64,000 nucleotides of DNA. Origin: Diplosphaera chodatii. Its lineage: Eukaryota > Chlorophyta > Trebouxiophyceae > Prasiolales > Stichococcaceae. The stretch is taken from NCBI GenBank assembly GCA_032358165.1, contig JAALGY010000016.1, positions 496,001-560,000 on the forward strand, in the 5' to 3' direction. Shown piece after piece: positions 34,767 through 46,520 of the stretch. The notes under the pieces are model-generated. The model made no database searches. It had not been told where the DNA came from and worked only from the letters and a program-made list of their open reading frames with translations. The first letter of the stretch is position 1; every line of letters starts with the position of its first letter. Made by a program: the position numbers and the translations under genes.

Positions 34767-37485
34767 TCAGCGCAGCAGCGGCGTCAAAAAGCTGGGCACT
34801 TCCGCTCCCGACGCCGCACCACATGCTGCAGGGCTGAGGTGGCCGCTGGACAGGTGCGGTGAGCGGCCGATGCTGCTGCTCACGCTGCTCAGGACCAGCG
34901 GCACAAAGTCAGCGGCGGGATCCCGAGCGTTGCGGACAGCGAACTGCGCCTGCAACAGGGGAGTCCATGGACACTGGTGAAGTGTCTGATCAAGCAATAA
35001 GACGAAAGTGTGCATCAAGCCAACGAAGTGCACTCGCTGCAGCAGCAGATGTGTCATTCACATTGATTAAAAGTGAACACAGCTCAGCCCGAGGCAGCAA
35101 GGGGACTGCTAACCTGAGCGCCCATGTACTCGTGCTCAAAGATCTGCGTCATGACACGTGTGTACTCCGTGATCTCGCCGAAGAAGTAGTCGATGCCGCG
35201 GCTGGCCAGCCAGCGCACATGCTCTTCTGGCGCCTCGTCTATGCACCAAGGAGCACTTGGTGTTAATTTGAAGTGCATACTGCTGACAGCCTGCTGTGTC
35301 TGCCGTCTGTTCTGTCACAGGCAGAAAGTGCCTGTATGTATACAGCTAGTGTGCTGATCGGTCGTAATATGCGTGCGGTGGACAGTGCAGGCAGATGCTC
35401 ATGAGGCTGCCACATGCGCATATCACCTGAGGAGTCGGTTTTCAAGAGGGAGCACATAAGTTGCTTTCCCGTCATAGGATGCGCCATGAGCACTTGATAC
35501 TTCTGGCCATGGCAGGGGTAGTCGGCAATGTGGATCAGCAGCTTTGTGTTCGACCGCCACCCCAGCTTGGTGACCTCCTGTACAGTAGGCGCAAGCACAT
35601 TGAAGGTGGGGCGCACTGCGCACCACCACTGGTGCACATCGCTCACTGTCAGCGGCTGTGCAGGACCAGCCGATAACGCTGCTTGTTATGTGTCAGATGC
35701 TCAGAAGGATGTTGTGGCACCCGTTTTGCATTTGTACGTTCATCAGGATGCAGCAGGCAGCACCTTCAGACCTCCCGACACATCCTCGCAATAGCAGTTA
35801 TGGGGGGCCGGCAAAGCGCCACCATGCGCGCTGATGCCAGTCAGGAAGCTGCGGAAACGTTCCGCATCGCTTGCCTCCACGAAATCAATTACTTCAAAGC
35901 GCCTGCTGTCATGCAAGTCACGATACCCTACCATCGCCTGCAGTGTGCACACGAAGACTTGGGTGGTGCAGCAGCTCTGCAAGTGTCGAGATGGCATCAG
36001 ACATTCTCAAAAGCACAGTACTACTTTGGACGATGGCCGAAGTTGGCCGCAGGTGCCTTGATAATGATCAATTCGCACATGTTGCATGTATTTCAGAACA
36101 ACAGAATTTTGCATCACGGAGGCACACACCACGCGTACAAGGGCATCGCTGTGCAGCGTTGTTGTCGCAGAGAAGATGGCGTCCACCTGCGCCCGCATCT
36201 CCGCAATGTGGGGCGTCTGCAGAAAGCACACCACCGGTGGTGATCGCAGGCTGCGCGAACTACTTGTGCCAGGTGCAGGACGCGTGCACTTCCTGGGAAG
36301 ACACACCACTTGCTGTCCCGCCTAGGCGCCGGCAAGATGCAGAAAGGACCGAGCAGTTCTGCCGGGCATGCCAGACCCTGTTCACACCAGAGGGCTGGTG
36401 CAGGGTAGAGGGTTTAGTGCTGGCGCTGCCTCACCATGGAGCCGGTGCAATCCACCAGGAAGCACAGGTCAACGCCTTTGCGGCGGGTGGCCAAATCCGC
36501 AGCAGCTTGCTGCGTCTTGGAGGCCAGGCTGCCGCCGCCGCCGTGTGTAGAGTTCGTGGCAGACATCGTGGTGCCCTGCATGCAATAATATGACTTTTGA
36601 TCTGGTGTATTGCAGCGAACTGTCCTCCTTCGACCAAGCAAGCATGCCCCTTTGCTGTATGAGGCTGACCACAGGTGACTGCAAGTCTTGAGCGAGACAG
36701 ATGCAATGCAGGGGCATTGACTGCCGACGTGCGGCGGACGCCGCCAGCGCGCCCTGCGCCGCTGCAGAGCCAGTGGCATCATCGGCTCCGCCGTCGCCGC
36801 CAAGGGTCAGCCGGGCCATGGCTTCGACATCACCCTCCGCCAGAGCTCGCTGCAGCTCGGCATTGCGGTCCATCATCTGCGGTGAGGATTGTGGACCCTG
36901 AGTTCAGTTCGCTCAACAAATGGGGACGTGGCTGCAGGCATCAGCATGAGCAAGAGGCGAGGTCAGGTTTTTGGCCAATGCGCGACTGCCCAATAGGTGG
37001 GGATTTGTGGCCTGCTGTGCATATTGTACTGCAAGGAGCTCAACAGCTCTTGTGCGAACCGTCTTGAGGTGAGCTTGCTGAGAGGCAGTGGAGGTCGCAG
37101 AGTCGGTGCCGGCCGCATCTTGTTGCTGCAGCCGTCTTGCCTCCTGCTGCAGACGTGCTAACTCTGCCGTATCTGCAGACAAATCAACCACCAACTTGGA
37201 CCGTGGTCAGTAGCCTGTGTGCTGCAGCGTGTTTTGTCCATAACAAAGCACAGGGCTACCCTAGTACGCCCAAGACAGATCATGCGCGTGCATCGTGTGC
37301 AGCAGTTCTGGACTACCCGATGCCTCGTCGCCGTCATCGTCAGACCCCAGCTCCTTGCGGGCGGCGGCCAGCTCGGCTTCAAGAGCCTCGATGCGCTCCG
37401 CTGTCAAATGTTCAAAATTGTCGCTGTGAACACTGTCGATGTCAGTCCAGTCGTCATCTGCTGCTGAGCCGGGATGTTGCGTCAT
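34767..37485 (-). CDS. VWA-domain protein of the VWA/alpha-kinase type
   Basis: The start ATG is at 37485 and the stop at 34767. Phase-checked exons are 37317-37485 (acidic, DDDWTDIDSVHSD), 37172-37030 (coiled coil, DTAELARLQQEARRL) and from 36876 (MMDRNAELQRALAEGDVEAM). Later exons hold the VWA domain: GVDLCFLVDCTGSM (ending near 36434; MIDAS-like DCTGS), AEMRAQVDAIF (about 36230), MVGYRDLHDSRRFEVIDF with EDVSGGLK (about 35960-35760), TKLLIHIADYPCHGQKY (35583-35500) and GIDYFFGEITEYTRVMTQIF (about 35245-35113). The C-terminal exon is about 34960-34767. The motif set is that of the VWA domain found in VWA-alpha-kinases such as Dictyostelium vwkA, but no kinase domain follows. A kinase with matching features lies 5 kb upstream (42328-45007). 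Role: protein-protein interaction scaffold, inferred. Confidence 0.82.
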
Positions 37486-37773
37486 GTTGGGTTGATTGTC
37501 CACAGTGCTGCAGGGTGATCACGTCTTAACCGCGCATGGTTTAAATGGCGGTGACAGAAGCTCACAGCTTGCGTCCCACGTCCCAGATAAAAGCAATGGG
37601 ACTCCATGGTACACGACCGTGCTTAGCACTGACCACTGAGAATGCCCTTGATGAGCAAAAAAAGCGCCTGCATCGTCGCCGTCATCACCCTCACAGCTCA
37701 AGCGATCGTGCATCAGCTGCGATCCATTCATGAGCCGCTGCCATTGTTGTCCAACTCTTTCTAGGATCACGAC
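37486..37773. promoter_or_regulatory. Divergent intergenic region between the VWA gene and the poly-Q gene
   Basis: The two ATG codons (37485 minus, 37774 plus) are 288 bases apart with no other feature between, so promoters and 5' leaders of both genes must lie here or overlap. No core element was recognised. Confidence 0.45.
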
Positions 37774-39887
37774 ATGACCACATCTAGATGCATGGAAAGC
37801 CAGTCACTTGCTGAGTATGCACTCAGAAAGAGAGCCTTGTCTCGTGTCCGCCAGCAGCACACGTGGACAAAGCGCTGCGCCATCGCTTGGGAAAATTCGG
37901 ATCCGGCATTTCGTGGCAACACGTCTGCAGAGCAGCTATTCAGCGCCATGACTGCCGGCGAAAATTTTCACTGCGCTAGGTATTGCACTGATGTCTTCCT
38001 GATCGCAAGGGTATCTCCAGCATGTCATGTTCACAGCCCACTGCATGCCAGCTCTGCTCATCTCAGTGTGACAATCATCCATGCTGCATTGCTGCAGGGG
38101 CACTGCTGACGCAGCTGAGGCGGTCCGCGTGCAGGCAGCCACCGCTTCCTTTGAGGATGCGGCTGTTGCGGCACAGGTGCTGCTGATGCGGCTGCAGACT
38201 TACACGGCCCAGCTGCTGCCGCCTCCTGCGCCGCTTATTGCCAAGCACCTGCCGGCTGCGCTGCGCACGCTGCAGGACGCTGGCACTGCCATCATGGCGG
38301 CGGACGCTATCTTACAGCAGACGGCGGTCAGCTCTTTCAGGTGCTGTAGTTTTCAGCACAGCATTATAGCGGCCCAGATCTGTCTCTAGACCTACCCAAC
38401 ATTCACAGGCCTTGCCGTCTTCCCGTTGATGACCCATGAATTGCACAGTTACAATCCGCAGCGTTGCCACCTGCGCAGGACGCTCGGCCTGCCACCCATG
38501 GCGAAATGGAAGTGGCCGATCCAGGGGGCACTATCCATGCTGCTTGATGTCACAGTGTACCCGCACGGAGCTGCGGTTGCGCTCAGCCTGCTACAGGTTG
38601 GGTTTTGCAGAGCATCTCGGCACAAGAGGCTGGGCCGGCAGACGCAAACGGCCATGAATGTGCTAGCGGCTTTGCAACTGGTGCTGCGGCAGTGAACAGG
38701 GACTGGCGTTGTGTGCAGGCAGAGACCGCAGATGTCTGGCAGCTGCTGCGGCCAGCTGACGGCACGCCGGGTTCTGAACCAACTGGCGGCTGCCCCGCCA
38801 CACTGGTGTGGCTGCTGCACCAAGCGCAGCCTAGTGTCATGCCGCACATGCAGTGAGCAGCTTAGCACTCCTTGCTGACATCAGTATGTTGTGTGTGATA
38901 TGCTGTGATCCCTCGGCTTGCGTATGGTTGAAGCTGCATGCCAATGATATGGCTTGCAGGGCCTTGAATTCCCAGCATGTGCTGCATTGAGCGAGAGACC
39001 ACTAGCCGCCTCGGTAGTGTATGTATGTGTGTCCATTGCTGCAGGGAACGGTGCTGGGTTCATGCCATCCCAGGTCTGCTGCGCTCAGACGCCCCCAAAG
39101 AGAACATGCAAGCTATGGAGCTGCTCTGTCTACTGCGTGCTACACAGGTTTGCAGCGTTTCCTGCCTGTGCGCCGATGGTGACTTCGTTGGTGAGTGCAC
39201 ACGCATTTCAGAGTCCCATTGCCATTCGGCATATGTATCATTGGGCACACATGTGCCTGCTGCTGAAGCAGAATGCCTTCTGCAGATGGCTTACATGGTA
39301 TTCTGCGCGAATGAACCCTGGGCCCAGAGTTTTGCGGACCAGATGCTTTGCGGAAACAGCGGCGAGCTGCTGGCATCGTTGCACCACTACATCTTGCACC
39401 GCAGCGCAGAATGCTCAGTGCTGGCGCGTGTCTGCTGCGACATCCTGAAGCGCTGCATCTGCTTTGGTGAGCACCACATGCCTCCAGCTCGTTTGCATAC
39501 ATGGGGTTTCTCAGCAGATGCTGGTGCGTAAATTCATGCAGTACCTGCTACTGTCGTTTGAGCGGCGTACAGGCTGAGCAGTCATGTATGAGCATGCATA
39601 TGTGGCTCAGGTGAAAAGTCTTGGCCAAGGGCGCTCTGGCTGCTGCTGCATCCGGATCTCAGTTTTGTGGACAGTACCTGCGCAGCCGTGGAAGCCGCGC
39701 CTGCCGCCACTGTCGCAAGCAGCCACGACTGCCCCAACTGCCGGCTCAGGCCTGACCACAACAAGCGCTCTGACGTCTGGCGTGTGCTCTGCAATGAATC
39801 CGAGCAGCTGTACCAGCGGCGGAGGCGAGAGCTGCCCCGATGGAGTCAGCAGCAGCTTGAGGAAGAGGAGATGCAGCAGCAGCAGAA

Positions 39888-39945
<58 letters not shown>

Positions 39946-40524
39946 CAACAGCAGCAGCAACGGCAGCGAAGCTGCAAGCAGCACTGCCGGAGCACGGCGC
40001 CCAAAGCCCCTCCGGCTGCATCCCTGTGCTTCACGCTGGTGAGCACTGATGCACCACCGGCTCCTTGCCAGCGAGCCTGTTCTGCAGGCACTGTGGTCTG
40101 CAGCTTTCCGCCGCAAACCAAACAACCTGTCGGTTCAGCAAGCAACCAATGAAGTTGTCAGCAGAGTCGATCCTGCGAACTTTCATTCACTTGTTGTTGT
40201 TTCCTGTAACACCTTCTACCGTGGCTAACGAAATTAAACGAAATATTAGGCATTATTGCACTATGCTACTGCTTGAAATCAATGAAATTTTCTTTGCAGG
40301 AGCTGGCAGAGGAGCTGGTGGCTCGCCGGGAGCAGGTCACGAAGCACCTCACCCCGGAGCTGCGGTCCCGCCTGGAAGCGCTGCCGGGGCTGCTGGCCTC
40401 CCGACGGGCTCCGTCGGCGTGGCCCGACTGGCGCCAGCAGCTGCACCCCCTGCGTCCCACGCTGGCGGCGGCGGGCGAGCGGGGCACGGACGAGGCCTGG
40501 CCAGAGGAGGATGGCGGGCTGGAC

Positions 40525-40610
<86 letters not shown>

Positions 40611-41866
40611 CGCCGCCGGCGAGGGCGGCGGCGCAACGCAGCAGCCGGCAGCCAGTGGCGGCGGTGGCGCAGTTCAGCCGCCGGCAGACGGCGTGGTACA
40701 GCGGGCTGGGGCCGGCAAGGCTGCCAGGGTGGCGGCACTGGAGGCGAAGCTTGAGCGGCTAAAGCGGCGGAAGGTGGAGGCGGACATGGGACAAGCCGCA
40801 GCCGTGGGGCAGCCGCAGGACCCCCTGCAGCGGGCTGAGAAAGAGCCACAGGATATCGACCAGACCTGGCCCGCGCCTGACGACAAGCTGGCCCGCGGCA
40901 GTGTCAGGCGCAAGGGTGGACGGCGCAGCAACGGCGGCAGCAGCCGCGGCGGCGTCGATCTGGGCAGCACGACAATGGCACTCACCGCAAGCACAGCAGC
41001 GGCACAGGGCACGGGCAAGCGCACGCCAGTGGTGGCAGCAGCAGGTGACATATGTTATAATCGGTGGTTCTGCTGTGCGGGTTTCATCTTGTTCAAGCCT
41101 GCCTCAGAGATTGCACACTTAGGGTTCAGCGCGAGTCTGTTGTGCCTTGTTGCTTGGTTGTCATTCCAGTTGCAATCTCTAATTCACATATCATTTCTCA
41201 GCTGCAGCAGAAGACCCCACTGGCGAGAACATTGTGTACACCCCTGGAGCCCCGCCCAAGCGCCCGCAGCCGGTGACAACGTCCGGCAGCGCCTCTTCAC
41301 CTGTGGCGCACGCCCTGCCAGACGGCTCCAACACCACACAGGGGAGCCTGGTTTTCCAGAACTCCACAGCGTCCCCAACTGGCTCGCCGGCAGCAACATG
41401 GGCTTCAGCCAGCAAGCTAGCCGCTGTTCGCAGCCGGCCCCTGGCGACAGCCACTGGCCAACGTGCACCAGCAGCAGCATCGCAACAGAACCGGCACCCA
41501 CCAGCAGCAGCATCGCAACCAACAGCAGCAGCAGCAGCAGCAGCAGAACCCTGGCAGCATGGCGGCCTGGATGAGGCCAGGGTGCCTCTCATCAGCAGTG
41601 TGCCGGTATATGACGGAGCCAGCGATTTGACCACCGAAGCACCATGGAGTGGACAGCGCTCGAATGGCAGCTGCAAGGCTGTGCCTGCTGATGGCAGCAG
41701 TCGGTCAAAGGAGCGAATGCGCACGGCGCTTCAGCGGATCGAGCAGCCTTGCAGCAATGGCTTTACACGGCAGCAGCAAGCTTGGCGCTGCCACAAGCCG
41801 CAGCCGCCGTCTCTCGTTGCTCATATTCGAGATGGCATTCAGCGCGTCTTGAAATGGTTCTTCTGA
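37774..41866 (+). CDS. Unrecognised protein with poly-Gln and poly-Ala tracts
   Basis: The ATG is at 37774. Likely exons are 37774-37979, about 38098-38340 (helical, AALRTLQDAGTAIMAADAIL), about 38411-38597 (HELHSYNPQRCHLRRTLGLP), 38612-about 38850, about 39070-39192, about 39272-39466 (AYMVFCANEPWAQSFADQML), about 39661-40038, 40301-41043 and about 41200-41866. The 39661 exon carries CPNCRLRP and a 23-residue Gln run. The 40301 exon has ELAEELVARREQVTKHLTPE, about 25 Ala, and a charged helix AALEAKLERLKRRKVEAD. The C-terminal exon is Ser/Thr/Ala-rich. The N-terminal half looks like helical repeats. No family was recognised. It is transcribed divergently from the VWA gene, whose ATG is 289 bp away, so a shared promoter is possible. 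Confidence 0.6.
39892..39960 (+). repeat. CAG microsatellite read as poly-Gln
   Basis: About 23 consecutive CAG/CAA codons, mostly pure CAG with three CAA interruptions at the 3' end, lie in the frame of the 37774-41866 gene. Confidence 0.9.
40525..40614 (+). repeat. GCA microsatellite read as poly-Ala
   Basis: The same CAG/GCA repeat type as at 39892 occurs here in the exon 40301-41043, but in the GCA frame, giving about 25 Ala, one Thr and more Ala. Confidence 0.88.
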
Positions 41867-42327
41867 CTGGTAGTTTCTAGACACTTTCAAAGACGACAAC
41901 ATCCTTTATCATCAATGTTGTTTTCAAGGATGACTGCAGACAGCACACCTTTTGCACATGAGCGTATTCAGCAGCAGCTGCAACGAGTCACAACCAAAGG
42001 ATGCATATGGTGTATGTTGAGTGACAAGCGGGCCGCCGCTTGCTGCAGCCTTTGCATCTGATGTGAGTGTTCAGTGTATATACACAAACCAAATCCTCCA
42101 GGTCAACAGCATGTGGCACAATCCTTGCATACTTTCAGCATAGCTTCACTTTGCGATGAGCAGCCCCGGTGTCAAACTAGAACCTCCTTCCCAAGCAGGC
42201 AAGCAGTGTGGCTGCTCTCCCTCTGAGCCATATGCTAGTCAGCGTGGCAGCTTCCAGATGTCAGCCCAGATGTGCGGCTCCGTGCTCAGCCCAAGGGGTA
42301 CGATGGGACACCCTTCACAGAGTCCGT
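41867..42327. other. Convergent 3' intergenic region
   Basis: This region holds the 3' flanks of the poly-Q gene (+) and the alpha-kinase gene (-). Nothing else was seen. Confidence 0.5.
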
Positions 42328-45007
42328 TCAAAACCCATGGCTCAGCCCCAGTTTCTGGCAGAGGCTGCCGCAGGTGTGGTGCTCCTGCGGGAAGGCGCGC
42401 GCCTCCGCGTGGCCCATGTCGGTGCCGTCGGGGCGTGCCGTGCCGGCGGCGGTCAGCAGCGCGGGGTCGCTCAGCTGATATGTGCGGTCGTCGGAGCACC
42501 TGACGCCCTGCGCAATGCACCAAAACCCTGATCATGTTCACGGGGGGATCTCCATTGCTTATCCTTGTTCAGGCTGGTGCATGCCTGCAGCGTACTGCCA
42601 CGAACTCAGCAGCAGATGTGGGGACAGCCAGACATGCAGATCCATTTCTACAGCTGGACAACTTTGGTCATGACGATATCTTTGGCGGCGTCAGACCTGC
42701 AGGTCGGTGACCATGCACTGCGGCCAGCCGCACCGCTTCGACTCCACCCAGCCGAAGTGCGCAAATGACTCCAGCAGCTCATCACCCTGCGGCCCACGTA
42801 CAAACCAATTTCAAAACAACCTGGCATTGCATGTCTCGTCATGGTGTGTCGAGCGGCCCAAAATCCAGGGCTTGCGATTTTGATTCAGTGTGCAGTATCT
42901 TTGTGATCAGTGCATCTTTTGCACACCTTGCAAGTCAGGGGGACCCATCTTTCGGTACCAGCACAGCAGGCTGGCACCGGTTAAGGCCTGTTGCAAGGCT
43001 GCGCCATGCTGGCACCGGTTAAGGCATGTTGCAAGGCTGCGGCACGCAGGAGCACCTGTAGTATGAGGCCATCATTGCGGACCCACTTGGTCCAGGCGCC
43101 TGGGACGTGCGGCTCCAGCAGCACCGCCAGCTGTTCGTCTCCAGTGTCTTCAGCGCCACCGCCTGCACATACCAGTGAGAGAACATCATGCAGGGCATGC
43201 GGCTGCAACCCTGCACACTAGACGCGACTGCAAGTGCACTGACGAGCCTGCACTGAACGGCCCAGGCTTTGGGTTGGGGAAACTGACTAAGCTTGCTATG
43301 AGCACATGATGGCAGTCTTTAAACAGCGCGGATGAGGTCATGTCACACTACAGACCCTACAGACCTGACCTGTAGCATGGGCAGCCAGCGGGCCGGTCAG
43401 GATGGCGACGGAGGGCTCCGCGAACGACAGCTGCGGCTGCGTCTGTGCAACTGGCGTGTGCGGCTTGACGGCGGCGGCAAACCGAGTCGCCAGGTGGCGG
43501 GCCCTCACATGGGCTTCGAGATCCTGCAGCAGCGCAAAGCCGGATGCACTTGAAGCGCAGCAGCTACAGGGGCACAACGCCAGTTCCAATTAGACGCTGG
43601 AAACCGAACCTAGTGAGGAAGCAGGTTATACTTGCTCTTCAAACAACCAAAACACCCCTCACCTCGTGCAGCGCAGCCAGAGACGCCTGCAGCCCGCTCG
43701 CCAGCCCCGCGTACAGCTTGGCGACGTGGGGCCGGCCGCCCACCAGCGCCCAGTGCGCTGCGCGGTGGGCGCCCCGCGCAAAGGGCACCCTGTAGAGCTG
43801 CACCTCGACGGTGGCGCCTCTGCTGGGCGCCGCCACCACTCCGCCGGTCGCCGCATCCACCGTGAAGAAGGCCTGCGGCAGCTGCCAGTGGGTGCACATC
43901 TGATACAACAACAACATGCACGCCTACAATCGGTTCCTTTGAACGTTTGATTATTTTTCGTATGCATTTCAGGTGAGGAGGGACTTGTGTTGTGCGCTCA
44001 TCACCTGCTTGATCTCTGCTTCTGGCCCCCACAGCGGGTCGTTGCCACCCCAGTCCGGGGGGCCCACCGCCAATTTCACATCCAGCGCCGCCAGCTGCGC
44101 CCGCAGCCGCGCCAGCTCCGCCGCCTGTGCAGAAAATGCTGTGTACAAGTTTTAAGAGAGCAGTAGGTTGGTGGGAAGCTTTCAGGGGACACTTTGTGTA
44201 GTACGATGGTGATAGCCCGGCGTACTTGTGTCATCAGGTTGATCATCGAACAGTTGCTCATTAACTGCCCAGCCAGGGGCTGGGCCGAGTGCAGTTGCAC
44301 GACTGACACTGTCTGCTACCCAGACCGCCTGATGGGGGTTCTGTTGCGTGTGCTTACTGAGCTTGCAAACCTGATCCTGCTGCCTCTCCAAAAGCTTCCT
44401 GTCGGTGGCTTCTGCCTTCAGAGCGTCCTCCAGCTGTGTGTTCATCTCCTTGGCAGCCTGAACTTTTGCGTTCAGCCGCGCTCGCCGAGCGATGCGCCGC
44501 AGCTCCGCTGTCTGTTGCAGCAGCGCCACCTGCGGCAGCAGCAGGGAAACAAGCTCAGGGTTTGGGTGCCGAGCACCAGTGCTGTAAGATCGGTGCAGGC
44601 TTGCCCTGAAAAAAAAGCCATGCAGGGCGCTTCAGATCTGCTGCCCCCAGCAGCAGGGGCACCTGCGGCCGCTGCCCAGCAGAGTGCTTGCTGTTCCCAC
44701 TTTGGAGTGCAGGTGCCAAGCCGCATGTATCGTCAAGCAGTTGCCACGATGCCTGGAGATGACTCGGGGGACAAAACGACACACATGCAGTGCTTCTGGG
44801 AATGCAACCACATGGATTTCTGCCAGAGCCGCACACCTGTTGCTGCAGCGCAGCCTTGTCCCGCAACATACGTAGGTCAGCGCGCTTGTCCGCAAGGTGC
44901 TGCGACAGCGCCTCTGCCACGGCGGAGCCGTTGCTGCCGCCGCCATCTGACTGTGCGGCCATGGCGGCCGCTTCGGCCTGCAGCAGCCGCACCTCCAGCT
45001 GCAGCAC
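42328..45007 (-). CDS. Alpha-kinase (atypical protein kinase) with N-terminal coiled coils
   Basis: Eight exons join in perfect phase: 44837-45007, 44371-44529 and 44005-44124 (coiled-coil heptads, e.g. LEVRLLQAEAAAMAAQ, AELARLRAQLAALD), then 43663-43899, 43370-43523, 43056-43162, 42697-42786 and 42328-42507. Alpha-kinase features follow in order: VPFARGAHRAAHWAL, the ATP-binding Lys in HVAKLY, DLEAHVRARHLATRF, LEPHVPGAWTKWVRNDG, FAHFGWVES, TDLQ with the catalytic Asp and Gln, SDPALL, GTDMG, and the C-terminal zinc-site pattern HTCGSLCQKLGL (HxCxxxC, as in TRPM7 and MHCK). About 405 residues are confirmed; the start exon upstream of 45007 is not located (a candidate piece lies near 46140-45990). 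The kinase should phosphorylate Ser/Thr in helical substrates; substrate unknown. Alpha-kinases often carry VWA or ion-channel partners, but here the VWA is a separate gene. Confidence 0.88.
42970..43045. repeat. 38-bp tandem direct duplication in an alpha-kinase intron
   Basis: Two copies start at 42970 and 43008 (GCTGGCACCGGTTAAGGC...) with two or three differences, in the intron between exons 43056-43162 and 42697-42786. Confidence 0.8.
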
Positions 45008-46520
45008 CTGCCACGCCAACGTCGTTTGGAGAATCCAGACGTACCATGACAGTGTTCCATAGCAGAGCGTCGCTGCGTCTGCAGCAAGTATGTGCAGCAT
45101 GCGTCTGGCATGCATGGCAGGCGATCCCGCCACCTGCCAACACAGATTCGAGGTGAGCTACACACCGGGACGTGAGCACTTAGTACCTTTTTGCGGCTGC
45201 AGATCTGCTGCATGCTGGCAGTTCGTCGCCTCTCAGGGGTGATCTGTATCTTGCTGTGTCTTGTGCTGGCCTACCTTGCCTTTGCAGTGCGGCAAAGTCT
45301 TTATAGAATCGAGTCGGCAGGCAGGAAGGGGTCCTCACCAGAGCTCAGGAGAGGTACAGTCACACAGAGCTCTGTGCAGTGTGCACAATGAGGAACATGT
45401 GCTGAGCACTTGTAGCAGCATAGGGAGTCCAAGAGCAGGTACGAGGCTCCCTTGCATCTTGACTTGGACTGCAATCCATCCCGCCAGTTTTCCCGCCAGC
45501 GTCCCCGCCCTGTGTCTGATGATGAGCCCGCTACCCAGTGCTGCTGAAAGAGGTCGTAGAGATATCATTATAGAGCCAGAGTGAACATCCTAACGTGTGC
45601 CGTGACGCATTCGTTGATTGTGGCCAGGTAGCAGCTATTTAAACAGCTACGTGCACTGGCACACACATCATGCACATGTATTGCATTGGGGTATGCACAC
45701 ACAGGCGCCACGGCCCATACCCAGCGCTCAGGCTTTGCAAAGCTATCGAGGCTGCTCCTTGACAACCCACGCTGACACACTCTAACCTGTTCCTAGTCCA
45801 GCTGTGCTCAAGCTGAACTCATGCGGCCCACCCAGCAACCTTGATGGTGTGCCGTCAGCTGCACATACACACATGCATGTCTAGCAAGCCGCAAGCAAGA
45901 GCACTCTGTGGCACTGGTGACTACTGCAGCACATGCAAATTGAGCCGGCTGACGTGATATTGGCTAAGCTAGCTGCCCAAACCTGCTGAACTAGGTAGTG
46001 CAAGCCATCTTTGGGTGTCACTGTGCCTTGGTCCCCCTCGTAGTGGCGGCTGTCAGCTGAGAGCTTGGGGCCTAGCCGCATTGGCCTCCCGCCAGGTCTT
46101 GACAGCTTCTGCTCGAGTCTGTAACCCTGGCCCGGCACAACACCGGGCCCCGCATAACCTTCGTTGCTTGCCGCTCAGTAGAGCGCATTCAGCCTTCACC
46201 TGCTGCAGGATGGTCAGTGCTTGCCTTCAGCTGTCGAAAGGTCTGAGAGCTTGAGTCGCCGCACGTGTTGCGTGCTGTCGGCTGTGGCTTTGCGGCGGCT
46301 GTGCTGGTTGGACCTGAAGTGTCGATCTGTTCCTCGTGAACCTGCATAGCCATGGCATGTGTACGCTTCGAAATCTCTGGGGTAACTTGGGATTGCTGCT
46401 GCCATCAGGCTGCTTGAACTGCTGCAGGCGCAAGCTCTGGGCATTGCTAGACGAACACGCACAAAAAGGCACACACCGTCCAGGTTGTCCTACTTGAAAT
46501 TGCAGTACTCAGGGACATTG
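45008..46520. other. Alpha-kinase upstream region and B2 3' flank
   Basis: A minus-strand segment at about 46140-45990 reads like an exon (YRLEQKLSRPGGRPMRLG, PKDGLHYLVQQ, then a GT donor). It could be a 5' exon of the alpha-kinase gene. No U-box exon or basic linker belonging to B2 was found here. The rest, including the AT-richer part 45560-45900, holds nothing recognisable. Confidence 0.4.

Noticed and set aside
39607..40125. Poly-Leu ORF on the minus strand (possible membrane protein)
   Set aside because: It is the complement of the CAG tract; the + frame fits exon structure and the neighbouring coding sequence.
34767..45007. VWA and alpha-kinase as one gene
   Set aside because: A + strand multi-exon gene (37774-41866) lies between, the VWA gene has its own ATG and stop, and the kinase exons end in a stop at 42328.
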